From positions 1 through 64,000 of the forward strand of contig JASJFT010000220.1 in NCBI GenBank assembly GCA_030770425.1: a stretch of 64,000 nt of DNA, read 5' to 3'. Made by a program: the position numbers and the translations under genes. Shown one piece after another: positions 34,040 through 44,606 of the stretch (positions are counted from its first letter, which is position 1; every line of letters begins with the position of its first letter). The notes beneath the pieces are model-generated. The model was given only the letters and a program-made list of their open reading frames with translations. It did not search any database and was not told the DNA's origin. The stretch comes from Darksidea phi (lineage: Eukaryota; Ascomycota; Dothideomycetes; Pleosporales; Lentitheciaceae).

Positions 34040-37000
34040 CTATGCACAGAGCGGACACTTGTATCCCTCTACCCCTCTCCTAGTACTATCTCCCTTGTCC
34101 TCTGTCGCGCTTCTTTCTCCACCCTCTGTACCAGCTTTGTCCAAACAAGCCTTATGCCAGATATGCCTACAAGCAAAAACAACTAGCGCACCTATCCCAA
34201 CCCCCCCCTCGTCTCCTTCCACCCCGTCATCGACTTCCAATTGCGCACTCTTTCCCTTGCCTTTCCCGCACCCTTCATCCGTCGCACCGTCGAACCTCTT
34301 CCGTACTTTTGCACTCTCACTCTTCTCCCACGCCTCCCATACTGCCAAACCAGTCCCAGGCCCCCACACCCGTTTCCTACACCTCTCACATACCTGGCCT
34401 CTCGGTCTCCACCCGCGTTGTCTGAGCTCATGTATCTCGCGTACACTCTCAAAGCCTTCCTTGTCGAGGAAGCGGTTTGCGAGGGAGAGGATTGTTTCTT
34501 CGAAGGTGTACGCCGAAAAGATGTCGCTGAGGACGGAGCGAAGATGCGCCAAGGAGGGAGATGTGGAAGTAGCGCGGGTTAAGAAAGTTCGCAAAATGCG
34601 CAGGAACGAAGGATTAGTTTGTAGCTGGGTTTCTCGGTGGGCTAGCGGAGGGCGTGATGGTGATGCTGATTGTGCTGCTGTAGAAGCGACATGTTTTGGG
34701 GGGACAGTGCTCGATGCTAGGAGGGCGGAGAAAGTATGTTGAACGGAAGAGCGGAGTGTGGTGGTAATGTTGGCTGTGTCGACGGGGTCGGGTTGATTTG
34801 TCGATGAAGAGTCAAGTATTTCTTGTAGGTCGGAGGTGGCGATTGAGACGTTCTTGAGCAGCCTGACCACTGCATCGATCATGTCCAACCAGAGGATTTC
34901 GTCGAGCGCGAGGTCTTCTTCTCGCACTTCGCCATATGCGGACTTTCGCTTCTTGATGAAGCTCTCCACAGGGCGTTCCATCGATCGTGTCTGTCCCTGA
35001 CACAGCCATATGCCTACTTTGATATACTTCTGGATATCTTCGAGGAGATCATGGACAGCTTCTTCTGTGTTGGCTACGTCGGGTGTTTCTGTAGCTGCAC
35101 CAACCAACCCGGTCAAGGCAGTTTCCAGCGTGCCCAGATGCTTCACAAGGCGAGCCATAGCATCCCTAACAAGGCCATCACGGGCCATAAGAACAACGGC
35201 TGCGTCGATGACACCGCCTTTCTCAAGCGCAGGCAGAACAGAGTCGAGCTCGAGGTCTCCAGATTTGAGGAGACTGACGAAGTCGGCGACATGGGCGCTA
35301 TGGTACTTGCACATGAGTTGCACATAGCGCTCGGTAAAGCCCGAGGGAAAATCCTGGCTAGCCACCTGTTGGTCTCCCGAAGGGGCGTTCTCCGGCTCGA
35401 TAAGGGCTTGGAGATACTGGTATTGGACGTCTGAATTGACTTCCAAAGCATCTAGCACAGGCTTTAGTATATCGGGCGCGTACCGCTTCACTGTCTGCGC
35501 AGCACGAGCCGGGTCGACACCAACTAAGTCTCGCGCCCGATCGATGATAACTGCTTTGATTTCATCGACCTGCTTCTTGATGAGGCCCTTGCCTGGCCGT
35601 AGACAGTCACTGATGCACCCAAAGACCGCTGTTTTGTCTTCTGTATCGTTCAGATACGTGTCGAGCAGTTTGGAATACTGCTGTGAACCGCGATATACCG
35701 ACTTGAGAACACGGTGAAACTCCGCTTTCTCGAACAACGGCACCAAGCTTTGTAAATTGGGAGGATGATATATGGAAAGAAGATACTCAACCGAGAGTTG
35801 GCAGTCTTCCTTGATGACATCCGTAGGATAGTTGCACAGTCCTACAAGCATCTGATGCAGGGATGTTCCTGGTAGCATGATGTGCTGAGGGTACTTTGGC
35901 AGGTTCCGAGCGACGAACATGTAAAAGTAGATAACATCTTCGGGGTCGAAATTGTCGGTCGTCATAAGTCCCAGAAGAATGTTGATGATGTATTGCCGTG
36001 TAGGTGTGAGTGTAGGACTACGTTGTGTGCCGTTGACTTGGTTGCCGTTCCCTGTGTCTTGCTCTCCGTTCAAGAAGCTATCTTCAAATGCTTCATTGAG
36101 TACGCTCATGAAGCTCGAGGCATCGAATTCAAGTACCAGCTGTAAATACGGAAATGACGGCTCGGGTCCTTTGTCATTTCGCGTTAGTACGATATTCCCC
36201 GAACCAGGTGGCCATGCAAGGTTCTTCCCCGAGAACATGAATCGGTACATGTCCTTCCTGGCACTGTACGCCTGTTCGTCATCCATGAAAACCCCTCCGG
36301 GGTACACTCGGCCTGTGAAGGTGTATGCCAAGTAGGGAAATATTTTTCTTGCCGACATCATATATACGTTCTCCGTTTCATCCACATTAAAATCCACGAC
36401 CTTAATGAGGGAGAGAATGTTGACGAGTGGGGTAATGAAATCGCCAATTCCTCGCGTCCAGACGTAGATCAGCGCGTCGTAGAGGTTGTATTGCTGACAG
36501 AGAGAGGTCACCTGGTTGAGGTCAATAGTATCTGTACTGAGTCGACAAATTATTTCTTCGAGCCGGCCGCCGCGATCAGCGGAGGCATAGAAAGTGATGA
36601 GATCCTTGAGCACGTTCGGCGGAATGGCGTCGAGTTCCCCATCCACAATATAAGGCTCGAGCGTCTCGAAGAAGACCTTTTCTGCAGAACCCTCGTCGAA
36701 GGCATCATACACGTCTTCAAAGAGGAAGTCCATATCTTTCATGCTCATGAGGCCTGCGAAGCAGACTTCGGCAAAAGCCTTTAGTCGCTCCTCGCGGCGT
36801 TCATCCTCTTCCACATCATCTCGCGAAAACATGTATTTGAGCGAAGCTGAGATCATCTCAAGTAGCTTCTCTTGCACGAGAGCATGGCGTGCCTTGTCGT
36901 CATCCGGTAATCCCACCGTGAGTTTATCTGCATCGCCGAGATAGTAGGAAGTTGCGAGTCCAATGGCGGCAATGAAGTCGCCCTCTTCCATGAGTGCCAT

Positions 37001-38842
37001 TAATCGGTCAGCCCAGTTCGACAGTGTGCCGATTGAGATATCGTTGAATCCCAGTAGGAATAACCGCCCTTTGTAGGCACGAAAACTCATATAAAATGCG
37101 TCTGCAACCACGCCATGCATTGAACTGTCGACCTCGTCATGCTGCTCGATGACGGATTTTAGCTGTCGCGAAAAAAGATCTGAATGGTATATGTGCTTAT
37201 GTAACAAGTCAAATGTGTCTGTGGTCCGAAGAGTGTTGTCTTCTAGAATCAGCAGTCGCTGACTGATGGTTAGGACGCCGAGAACGGATCTACTGAGCCA
37301 TTGCACGGCAACAATAGCTTCCTCGCTTCTCCAGCGACTTCGTGGTCGGAACTTGAGTTCGGTAGGCTTCTCCCTTTCGGTAGGGTTGGCCACGATACAG
37401 TCCACATCGAGTATCGTCAAGATGTTCGACCAGCAGTAAACGAGCTTCGTCTTTGACACAGCCTTACCAGGCTCGCCCAATGTATTCTTCAGTTTAACCG
37501 CCGGGAACCATGCCAGGCATCCGCTTAACGTGCTATGAGGCGCAATCTCCTTAGGCCGGGAGGATTTGTGCTGAGTCTGTGCGATCGGTGTTGTTGAGAC
37601 TATGACTAATAGGTACGGGGTGAGAAGAGCTGTGAGCCCCATGTCATCGGTCGGCTGTTCTACATTCCCAAGCGGCAGAGGGGAGAAGGCCAAGACAGAA
37701 CTGGGCTTTCGAGGTCTTTCCATCGACTTCTCCGACAAGGGGTATCTTCCTAGTATTCGCGTTATCTTCACCGTCCTCGCGATAGCGCCGAGGCCTCGGG
37801 TGGCAAGGTGCGAGAAAGCCATGCCGCCATCGTCCGCAGAGACGAGTGCAGTATGGCGCGTGCCAAGGAAGCCAATATGAAGAATACTGGCTCCGGAAAC
37901 GTGGCCGTCTGATCTTCGATCATCCAGGGTCCTGCGCGCTAGAGGGGGAACGTGCAGAAACGGTTTTGCTGGCCTTGTAAGCTCCCATGTGAAGATGTGT
38001 CCAGTTGCATGGCCTCCCGCAACGGTGGAATGATCTGCTGAGATAGCTAGAGCTGTTATAGGCCCGCATTCGATGGCCTTGGTCCCTGGTCCTATGATGG
38101 ACTTCAAGACTTGTTGGTAGTCGAAGACGAGTATGAAGCCTTTGGAAGTTCCAACAACAAGGGAGGCTGCGACTGCCAAACATGTTGGCCGCCCAAAGTT
38201 GCGCTTTCCTACTTCAGAAAACACCTGCCCCGTAATCTTCTTCAGCTTGGTCCACCGCACAACATCCCACGGCGCCTGTGGGGTGTTTGACTCGTCTGGT
38301 TGCTGCTGGGCAAACAGGACACTGGATATCGAAGATTGGCGCGAATGCGAGGAGAGAAACGCGGGAGATGAGGCACGAGGAGAGGCCAGTGGCGAGGGGG
38401 ACAACCGGGCGGAGAATCGCCGATCGAAGGGCTGCAATGAGGTCGGACGATGGGGTCGTGAGGAGATTTGCGAGGCGGGCACACTGCTGCCGGGGGAGGA
38501 GAGTACTGAGCCTTGTATCGACGGAGTATCATCGGGGGTTGATGTCGACTCCGGACTCTTGGTTCTATCTACTGGTGGCTGCATTAATGATTCCGAGGCG
38601 GATTGCTCTTCCTGCTGCTCTGCCGGGCTCTTCCGCCGCGTTGCAAACGACATGCCATTTGCGCTGCTTCCTAACGAGGCAAGCTCCTCCATCTCCTCGC
38701 CCACGACATGTTGATGTTCCGTATGGGTACCTGCCACACCGCCATAGCCAATGTGAGTACCCGGTTCTGGTTCCCCATCCTCTATCTCATCCACAATGGC
38801 ATTGTGAGCGCTCGCGGAGCTCTCTTCCGAATCTGAGCTCAT
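34040..38842 (-). CDS. vps8: Vps8, CORVET tethering complex subunit
   Basis: One uninterrupted frame of 1600 codons. Residues 1-190 are disordered, Ser/Pro-rich. A WD-type beta-propeller follows (GTSKGFILVFDYQQ, VAGGHATGHIFTWEL), then the long alpha-solenoid typical of Vps8 and other class C accessory subunits. The C-terminus is a RING-like zinc module starting CERCRKRVWG and closing ACRHIWHKACLDK ... YKCPLC. An unusually long Gly/Glu/Lys-rich loop of about 60 residues separates the first Cys pairs from the Cys-x-His part. Vps8 is the Rab5/Vps21-binding subunit of CORVET and works at early endosomes. The gene is intronless here and diverges from the GPALPP gene across 461 bp. Confidence 0.93.
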   Translation of the reverse strand: MSSDSEESSASAHNAIVDEIEDGEPEPGTHIGYGGVAGTHTEHQHVVGEEMEELASLGSSANGMSFATRRKSPAEQQEEQSASESLMQPPVDRTKSPESTSTPDDTPSIQGSVLSSPGSSVPASQISSRPHRPTSLQPFDRRFSARLSPSPLASPRASSPAFLSSHSRQSSISSVLFAQQQPDESNTPQAPWDVVRWTKLKKITGQVFSEVGKRNFGRPTCLAVAASLVVGTSKGFILVFDYQQVLKSIIGPGTKAIECGPITALAISADHSTVAGGHATGHIFTWELTRPAKPFLHVPPLARRTLDDRRSDGHVSGASILHIGFLGTRHTALVSADDGGMAFSHLATRGLGAIARTVKITRILGRYPLSEKSMERPRKPSSVLAFSPLPLGNVEQPTDDMGLTALLTPYLLVIVSTTPIAQTQHKSSRPKEIAPHSTLSGCLAWFPAVKLKNTLGEPGKAVSKTKLVYCWSNILTILDVDCIVANPTEREKPTELKFRPRSRWRSEEAIVAVQWLSRSVLGVLTISQRLLILEDNTLRTTDTFDLLHKHIYHSDLFSRQLKSVIEQHDEVDSSMHGVVADAFYMSFRAYKGRLFLLGFNDISIGTLSNWADRLMALMEEGDFIAAIGLATSYYLGDADKLTVGLPDDDKARHALVQEKLLEMISASLKYMFSRDDVEEDERREERLKAFAEVCFAGLMSMKDMDFLFEDVYDAFDEGSAEKVFFETLEPYIVDGELDAIPPNVLKDLITFYASADRGGRLEEIICRLSTDTIDLNQVTSLCQQYNLYDALIYVWTRGIGDFITPLVNILSLIKVVDFNVDETENVYMMSARKIFPYLAYTFTGRVYPGGVFMDDEQAYSARKDMYRFMFSGKNLAWPPGSGNIVLTRNDKGPEPSFPYLQLVLEFDASSFMSVLNEAFEDSFLNGEQDTGNGNQVNGTQRSPTLTPTRQYIINILLGLMTTDNFDPEDVIYFYMFVARNLPKYPQHIMLPGTSLHQMLVGLCNYPTDVIKEDCQLSVEYLLSIYHPPNLQSLVPLFEKAEFHRVLKSVYRGSQQYSKLLDTYLNDTEDKTAVFGCISDCLRPGKGLIKKQVDEIKAVIIDRARDLVGVDPARAAQTVKRYAPDILKPVLDALEVNSDVQYQYLQALIEPENAPSGDQQVASQDFPSGFTERYVQLMCKYHSAHVADFVSLLKSGDLELDSVLPALEKGGVIDAAVVLMARDGLVRDAMARLVKHLGTLETALTGLVGAATETPDVANTEEAVHDLLEDIQKYIKVGIWLCQGQTRSMERPVESFIKKRKSAYGEVREEDLALDEILWLDMIDAVVRLLKNVSIATSDLQEILDSSSTNQPDPVDTANITTTLRSSVQHTFSALLASSTVPPKHVASTAAQSASPSRPPLAHRETQLQTNPSFLRILRTFLTRATSTSPSLAHLRSVLSDIFSAYTFEETILSLANRFLDKEGFESVREIHELRQRGWRPRGQVCERCRKRVWGPGTGLAVWEAWEKSESAKVRKRFDGATDEGCGKGKGKSAQLEVDDGVEGDEGGVGIGALVVFACRHIWHKACLDKAGTEGGERSATEDKGDSTRRGVEGYKCPLCA

Positions 38843-39303
38843 GGGGCTCGTTGTCCGTATAGCATCGCTTCACGCGCGCATATGTTCGAGGCTCCAGATG
38901 CTGATCAGTGTAAAAAGTCCCCACTCTTTCACACCATGCCGCTGGTGTTGCGCGTCAATCCGATGCGTGGGTGGGGGGCTCGAGGTTTGCGGTACGAGAT
39001 GGGCGTCTGGCGGATGTGAGGGATGTTTGGCCTTTGGCTGCTGCGCAATCACGGTAGCGGACAGGGTAAGACTTTGGTGGGGGTCCGTTCCTATGCGAGC
39101 AGGTAATGGACCGATTCCAGCAGCGCTTTCGCAGGTAGGCCGTTGGGGTGCTCAGTGCTAGCATCAAGTTTCTAGGCCGCGCTCATCGATCACGGTACTT
39201 GCCGGAGTGAACGGGTCCAAGCTCCCAACTTTGACGTCCCCACGAAACAAGACTTCATGTTCATCCAGCACAACCACGACCCACGACTCACCACGCCATC
39301 ACC
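38843..39303. promoter_or_regulatory. Divergent promoter of vps8 and the GPALPP gene
   Basis: This is the only sequence between two head-to-head start codons, so it should contain both promoters. I see no TATA box at a convincing distance and no gene in it. Confidence 0.55.
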
Positions 39304-40236
39304 ATGACCGTTGGGCCTTCGTTACCGCCGCAATTCATGAAGCGCAGCCGCCAAGAGGAGCATTCCAGTGACTCCAGCCCCGAGACCAGCGAGAAGCGGC
39401 GCCGACTCCTAGGGCCACCTCCCCCGCCGTCGAAGCCCTCGCCCCCGCGTGTCGCAGGGCCGTTGCCACCCACTCGTTCCCGTTCACAATCCAATAGCGA
39501 AGACAGTGATGTTGGCCCGGTGCCTCCGCAGCCCTTAAAATCTACTCGTGTAGTAGGGCCCGCCCCGCCGCCCGCCCCCCACGACGAACGGCCACCGAGC
39601 CCGCCCTCAGACGAGTCAGACAGCAGTGATGACAACTTTGGACCGGCCCCTCCTCCAACGGGCGCAACTTACGCTTCGTACGACGACGAGAAACTCTCGG
39701 CCAAGTCTACCGTCGGCACCGATCTACATTACACAAAGGAGCCGAAGAAATCGGAGCGGGACGCTTGGATGACGATGCCTCCCACGCAAGACGATCTGGG
39801 ACGGCTGGATCCATCAAAAATGCGTGCGCGCAAGTTCAATACCGGAAAGAGCGCAGATCGGACAGGCACTGGCGGAGGCATAGGTGTGTGGACCGAGACA
39901 CCCGAGCAGAAGTTGAAGCGGTTGCAGGACGAGGCCATGGGTATTGCTGCACCTGCAAATTCATCATCCACCACAAAAGAGTCTAGGAGAGGAAAGGAAG
40001 AAGAAGAAAAGGCACGGAAGCTCCGAGAGAAACTCGATGCGGCGAGGGGCAAGAGCCTAGTGGAACAGCACAAGGAGAAGAGTGGCAAGGAGCAGGAGGA
40101 TGACCCCAGCATGCGCGTGTTTGACTACGAAAAGGATATGGCAGTCGGCACCAAGATCTCACACAAACAAAGAAGGGAGATGCTCGACAAGGCCAAGGGG
40201 TTTGGCGGTCGATTTTCTAGCGGGAATTATCTATGA
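39304..40236 (+). CDS. GPALPP-motif / DUF3752 protein
   Basis: A single exon encoding 310 residues. The N-terminal half carries repeated GPxPP motifs (GPSLPP, GPPPPP, GPLPP, GPVPP, GPAPPP twice) in a Ser/Asp-rich, disordered background. The C-terminal half has the DUF3752 hallmark: DAWMTMPPTQDDLG, ARKFNTGKSA, a charged coiled helix EEEEKARKLREKL, and the closing FDYEKDMAVG...KRREMLDKAKGFGGRFSSG. Proteins of this family (human GPALPP1) are nuclear and of unknown biochemical role. The start is the first ATG, just after a CACC stretch. Confidence 0.9.
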   Translation: MTVGPSLPPQFMKRSRQEEHSSDSSPETSEKRRRLLGPPPPPSKPSPPRVAGPLPPTRSRSQSNSEDSDVGPVPPQPLKSTRVVGPAPPPAPHDERPPSPPSDESDSSDDNFGPAPPPTGATYASYDDEKLSAKSTVGTDLHYTKEPKKSERDAWMTMPPTQDDLGRLDPSKMRARKFNTGKSADRTGTGGGIGVWTETPEQKLKRLQDEAMGIAAPANSSSTTKESRRGKEEEEKARKLREKLDAARGKSLVEQHKEKSGKEQEDDPSMRVFDYEKDMAVGTKISHKQRREMLDKAKGFGGRFSSGNYL

Positions 40237-40455
40237 ACGCGCCGGCTATATGTGTAGTCGGGTTTCGGCAGTATACGTTTAATTTGTGATGAGCGGCGTA
40301 TAGCATCTAGATAGACTATCGTGTTTGGGATGTATTACTCCTCGAAGGCTAGGTCCGCAGGGTAGTAACAAAGGAGCCTAGTTGTTTCGACGCCTGGGCG
40401 GCACAGATAGTTAATGGATCTCCACCGCCGTCTACTTCGCCCACTACTTTGGTTC
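40237..40455. other. 3' flank of the GPALPP gene
   Basis: Presumed 3' untranslated sequence of the upstream gene. No further feature is seen. Confidence 0.35.
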
Positions 40456-40735
40456 CTACAAGCGCTTGCTACGAACCGACTCGGTAACCTCCCCTTTTGT
40501 TACCTTCTCAATGTCGCTCACGCCCAAATCCATTGGCATCATGCACCAAGCATCCGTGGCCTCATTGCTAGCGAATCCGAGTTCGATGATGACAGCACCA
40601 GATGCCCTTGATGGCTCATCCAACAGGATAAGGCTTCCAGAGTCTCCAAGCTGAAACTTATTCTCCTCGTCCGGTGTGATAGTCTTGTCGCCTAGGATGG
40701 CATGCATAAAGACACATTTGCCCTCAAACCACCCT
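40456..40735 (-). pseudogene. C-terminal fragment of a trypsin-like (GDSGS) peptidase-domain protein
   Basis: The minus frame is open for about 90 codons and contains FQLGDSGSLILLDE followed by AVIIELGFASNEATDAWCMMPM. GDSGS with a hydrophobic stretch after it is the active-site serine signature of chymotrypsin-fold peptidases. The His and Asp of the triad would lie upstream, but a stop occurs immediately before this piece (AAATTATAG at about 40738). It is probably a remnant of a truncated gene. It could also be the last exon of a gene whose other exons I cannot find. Confidence 0.45.
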
Positions 40736-41383
40736 TCTATAATTTTTAATTTTTTTGATGTGTTGGCGTAATTGGCGATGGCGAAGTCAAATTGCGGTAC
40801 ACCGACGACACTGCACTAATAGTTCTCGTTGTCTATCCTATCGTTCTACCTCACTTGGCGACTCTGTAGTTCTACGGTCTTCTACCGGGAGGCCGGCGGA
40901 GCGGAAGCGATTGTTCGGAAACCCCTTTTGGGGGGGTGGGGAGGGGGGCCCAGCTTTAGCGTCAGTATTCCATTGAGACGACGGGAGCCACGCCACCTTT
41001 GCGCCTATTTGCGCTTTGCTCCTGTCCGGTGTGAATGGGTCACAACGGAAAGCGGCGCAAAACCGACGGAGGGTAGTGTGGGTAGTGTCTTGATGAGAAG
41101 GCGGTGACGATGCGCCTTCCAAGGGGACGGCTTTGACGTAGTACCATCTGGGAGTGCCTGCCCCATGACATTAGTAAGGTGCTGGGCTACTGAAGGCTTT
41201 CACTAAGCTTCTTGCAGAGTGATTATGGCGCTCTGAGGCCGCAACCAAGAATAAGATAAACCTGATGCCAGAAAGGTGACAGGACAAAAAGCGAGCCCCA
41301 CGAAGCGAACGAGGCGACATACCACAACACCATGACAAAACCTCGATTGGTATCTTGACGTAAATTCCACGTACTGCAGGCGT
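40736..41383. other. Intergenic, about 650 bp
   Basis: It contains a G-rich run (ggggggtggggagggggg) at about 40929-40947 and no supported gene. It lies downstream of sec10, whose 3' untranslated region should be here. Confidence 0.4.
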
Positions 41384-44017
41384 TTAGAAAGCACTAAGCA
41401 CAACCTGTACCTCGACCGATCCTGCATCGTCTCTTCGCTGGATGTAGGCCTTCAACTCCGCAACATCACCACCCTGAGCCTGCGCCAGCCTAGCCTTCAA
41501 TCCATCCGGTTTGATGATAAACAACTGCGACACATCAATAAGAACCTCCATCGCATTAGGTTCCAGATCCTCGTCTGTCGGCCAACCTTGCACGATTTCC
41601 GCATAGCGCTGGACATCTTTTGATGCGATGATGCCACCGAGCTGGCTGTAGGTGAACTTGAGCAGGTGGGCAAGGACAAGAGCGCGGAGGCCGCGGGCGA
41701 GCTCGGCAAGGAACAGGGAGAGGTTGCGGCCGGATAAAGCGCTTGTAGCTTGTGTTGCGACGCGCGTGAGGAATTGGCAGACAGCTTGACACGCTAGTGT
41801 GTCGCTACTTGCTGCCATGAGATCATCGTCCTTGGGCCTAAAGTCCGTCTTCTTTTGTTGCGCGAGACACTTGCTAACCCAGTTCAAAGTCGCTGTGAGC
41901 GTGAGGTTGAGGATGTTTGAGAGCTTAGCCTCGAGCGTGGCCATGGTCGCATTTATCGACTTGTCGATTTCGCGGCGGATTGTAACGTTGGGTGCGGCGA
42001 GGGGAAGGAGAATGGTGGACGTTGTAGTTTGGAGGAGATGTAGGATGGTGGTCAGAGTATGCAAAGAGGGTAGATGCGTGACGTCTGGAGGTGTTTTGAG
42101 ATTTTCTTGTGACGCGGCGTGGTCAGAGGCGCTAGCTATGTTAGTGCATGTCTGTATAGAAGGAGGGTAACTCACGCGTCAAGAGCTGACTCCAAGTAGA
42201 TCTCGCCCATATGTGTGAGCAGCAAATGCAGCAAATTCTGCACATGCTTTGGTGTCTCACTCGCCGGAGAAAGTTCCAGCCCTCGGCCAACACCTTCAGC
42301 GAGCCATTTCAACATGCGCTTAGCTATCGGTAGTGACAGCCTTCCGTCTTCTTCCGTGGTCTCAATCTCCTTCTTGTCGCCGTGGTCCTCCTTCAGGCCG
42401 GCAATACGGATAAGCATAGCCTTCTGTGTAGGTGGCAGATCAGTGCTATCAAGCCGGTCCATGTACGCATCACGCGCAGAAGCGGCGAATTCTTTACCTC
42501 GTTGAGCAAGCGTGCCAAAGTAGCTTGTTGGCATCTTGCGACGTCGTTCATGGTAGTATGTGAACTTCAAAAGCAGAGAAGAGTAAAGTTCTTCCAAGTT
42601 CTTCTTCTCGCGCTCGATGTAGGAGGATCCAACGAAGTAGGTAACGAAGAGATCCTCTAGCTGCTGGTCTAAGATTGCAGCGACCTGTGAGCTCACGGGT
42701 TCCGGTGCCTCCGTCAAGCCGTGAGCCTTTAGGTCGTCGACTAGAGTGGTGATGTAGCTCCTCGAAGCCTGCAGAGAGCGGAGGAAAGCGAGAGAAGAGA
42801 GCTCATTCGCCTTCTGGAGCACCATCTCCAACCGCTGCGCGATTGTTTGCTGGAAAATCCTTTGGAGGAATTTGATCAGAACCTCTTCGTGATACGGAAA
42901 GGCTCGCTTGATGATGGCGGACTCCTCCTGCACGACAATCTTCACTTCATCAATCAGAGACTGTAGGCTCGGTTCTACGCCTGGCGGTTCTGCATCAGGG
43001 TCTTGGAGGCGGTCCCACGTCTCAGCGTCTCCTGTGAGCTCCTCTGTCACCAACTGGTTGCGGTCGATGAAGAACGAGTGCTGATTAACATATGTCGATA
43101 TCACACTGGTGCCGTCGTTGAAGTCTTTCAAAGTGATTGCACACTCACGCATTCCGTCGTAATTAGGTCGTCGGTAGTAATCGTCGAACTTGGCCAGCAG
43201 GTCCTGCTCCAAGTTCTCCAGAAACTTCTCGATGATTTCTTTCGTGGGATATCTCGACCTCATAGGCTTTTTCTTGATGCCATTTGTGGTAGCACCATTC
43301 CCATTGACCGCTTGGGGTCCGTCGGGGTCCAGGCGTGTGCTAATCCTTAAGAGCTGGCGAGCAATGGAGGCACACTCGACTATTTGACCGCGGCGCTTCT
43401 TGTCCTCCAGGGTATCTAGGTTGCCCCTCTGGGAAACTTCCTGCCAGCACACAATCAAAAATTTGGCATCGCTCGCCCTCTTCAATTGCCGATCCAGCTC
43501 CTCCAGCCTCTCCCCAATCCGCACAGCGACATTTCCTCCGCCGTCAGAGCCTAGATCATCCCCACTGCTTCCGTTCAAAGAGTTGTCTAGGCTCTGGAAG
43601 CGATCTATTGCTTGTTCGAGCTTCCTCCCCAAGGACTCGACGTTCTGATTGTGCTGGGCTTCGGCCCGTCGTACGGTGGCAGAGAGCTCGTTTTCGCGCT
43701 CCCCAAGCTCGTCGGAGAGGCTATTCAGTCGCGACAAGGCGTTTTCAAATGATCGTATGAGAGGCTTGGGGTCGAATTGTTTCGAGCCGCCGCCAGATCC
43801 GGATTTACGGGCGGCGGGAATGGCACTGTCGGAGAGGGCTTCGATGAAGTCTTTGACTATGAAGTCCTTGTTCTGGAAAGCGTAAGCTGAAGCTCCTAGA
43901 GGGCTTGTCGGAGCGTACCGAGAAGTTGTCAAGCGTGAACTGGAAGCCACGATTGGAGACGGCCCTCGAGGTCTGATGCGAGAGCAACGAGGCCGTGTCC
44001 GCGCTTGGGCGAGACAT
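41384..44017 (-). CDS. sec10: Exocyst complex subunit Sec10
   Basis: Three exons: 44017-43919, 43872-42176 and 42131-41384, with introns of 46 nt (gtacgc...ttccag) and 44 nt (gtgagt...gctag). The product is 847 residues. The first exon supplies MSRPSADTASLLSHQ...FTLDNFS, which joins to NKDFIVKDFIEALSDSAIP, the typical start of fungal Sec10. Downstream are a coiled coil (LSDELGERENELSATVRRAE), then the all-helical Sec10 body (YPTKEIIEKFLENLEQDLLAKFDDYYRRPN, shortened here to landmarks; SFFIDRNQLV; LFVTYFVGSSYIEREKKNLEEL). Sec10 is part of the octameric tether that docks secretory vesicles at growing hyphal tips. The gene diverges from nus1. Confidence 0.93.
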
Positions 44018-44606
44018 TGCGGTCGCTACCTGGGGAACATGGGACCTATCAAGTTCGCGCAGCTAGCCGGGTCCCAGAAGCAATAGTACGCAGCGAGTCG
44101 TGGGGTTCTGCGAAGTCTAGAGCTTGTGCAGTTCCGTCCGCGATACCTCGGGGAGTCGTGCCACGAGATTGGCCAGATGGCGGCCGGTGGAATGTGGCTT
44201 GTGGCGCCCCACGTCAGAGGTGTGTCTGGGGAAAGCTGAGCTGCCACCTACTGGCCTCATGCTTCCAGGCCCATGGTATGTAGCGACATCTCCGCCGAGC
44301 TTACAACATTTGAATATAAAGCTCGCGGCTCAAGCACATGCTCTGGCTTGAGCAGCCAGGTAGCAGTTGCGCCGGTACGCGCAATCGCCCCTCCCTGCAA
44401 GGCTGAGCCGCTTGGCCTCGCCAGCGCCAGCGCCAGCGCCACGCGTGCACCAGCCTCACAAGATTTCCGGCTTCAGATGATCGCATTGTGCGACAGCGAA
44501 CTAACAAGGACTACCAGATTTTGCCCACATCGTTGCTTTCCTCCTCTCTTTGCTTCCTCATTCTCATCTGGTTTACCATTTTCATCCCGCCACAGGTTAA
44601 TTTTCA
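44018..44606. promoter_or_regulatory. Divergent promoter of sec10 and nus1
   Basis: A 589-bp region between head-to-head start codons. It contains the repetitive gccagcgccagcgccagcgcc at about 44420-44440 on the plus strand. No TATA box stands out, which is common for housekeeping genes. Confidence 0.55.

Noticed and set aside
34059..34742. 227-codon plus-strand ORF
   Set aside because: Antisense to the vps8 3' end; its Ser/Pro-rich sequence comes from the complementary frame of the RING region.
38133..38862. Two long plus-strand ORFs (193-194 codons)
   Set aside because: Antisense to the low-complexity N-terminal region of vps8.
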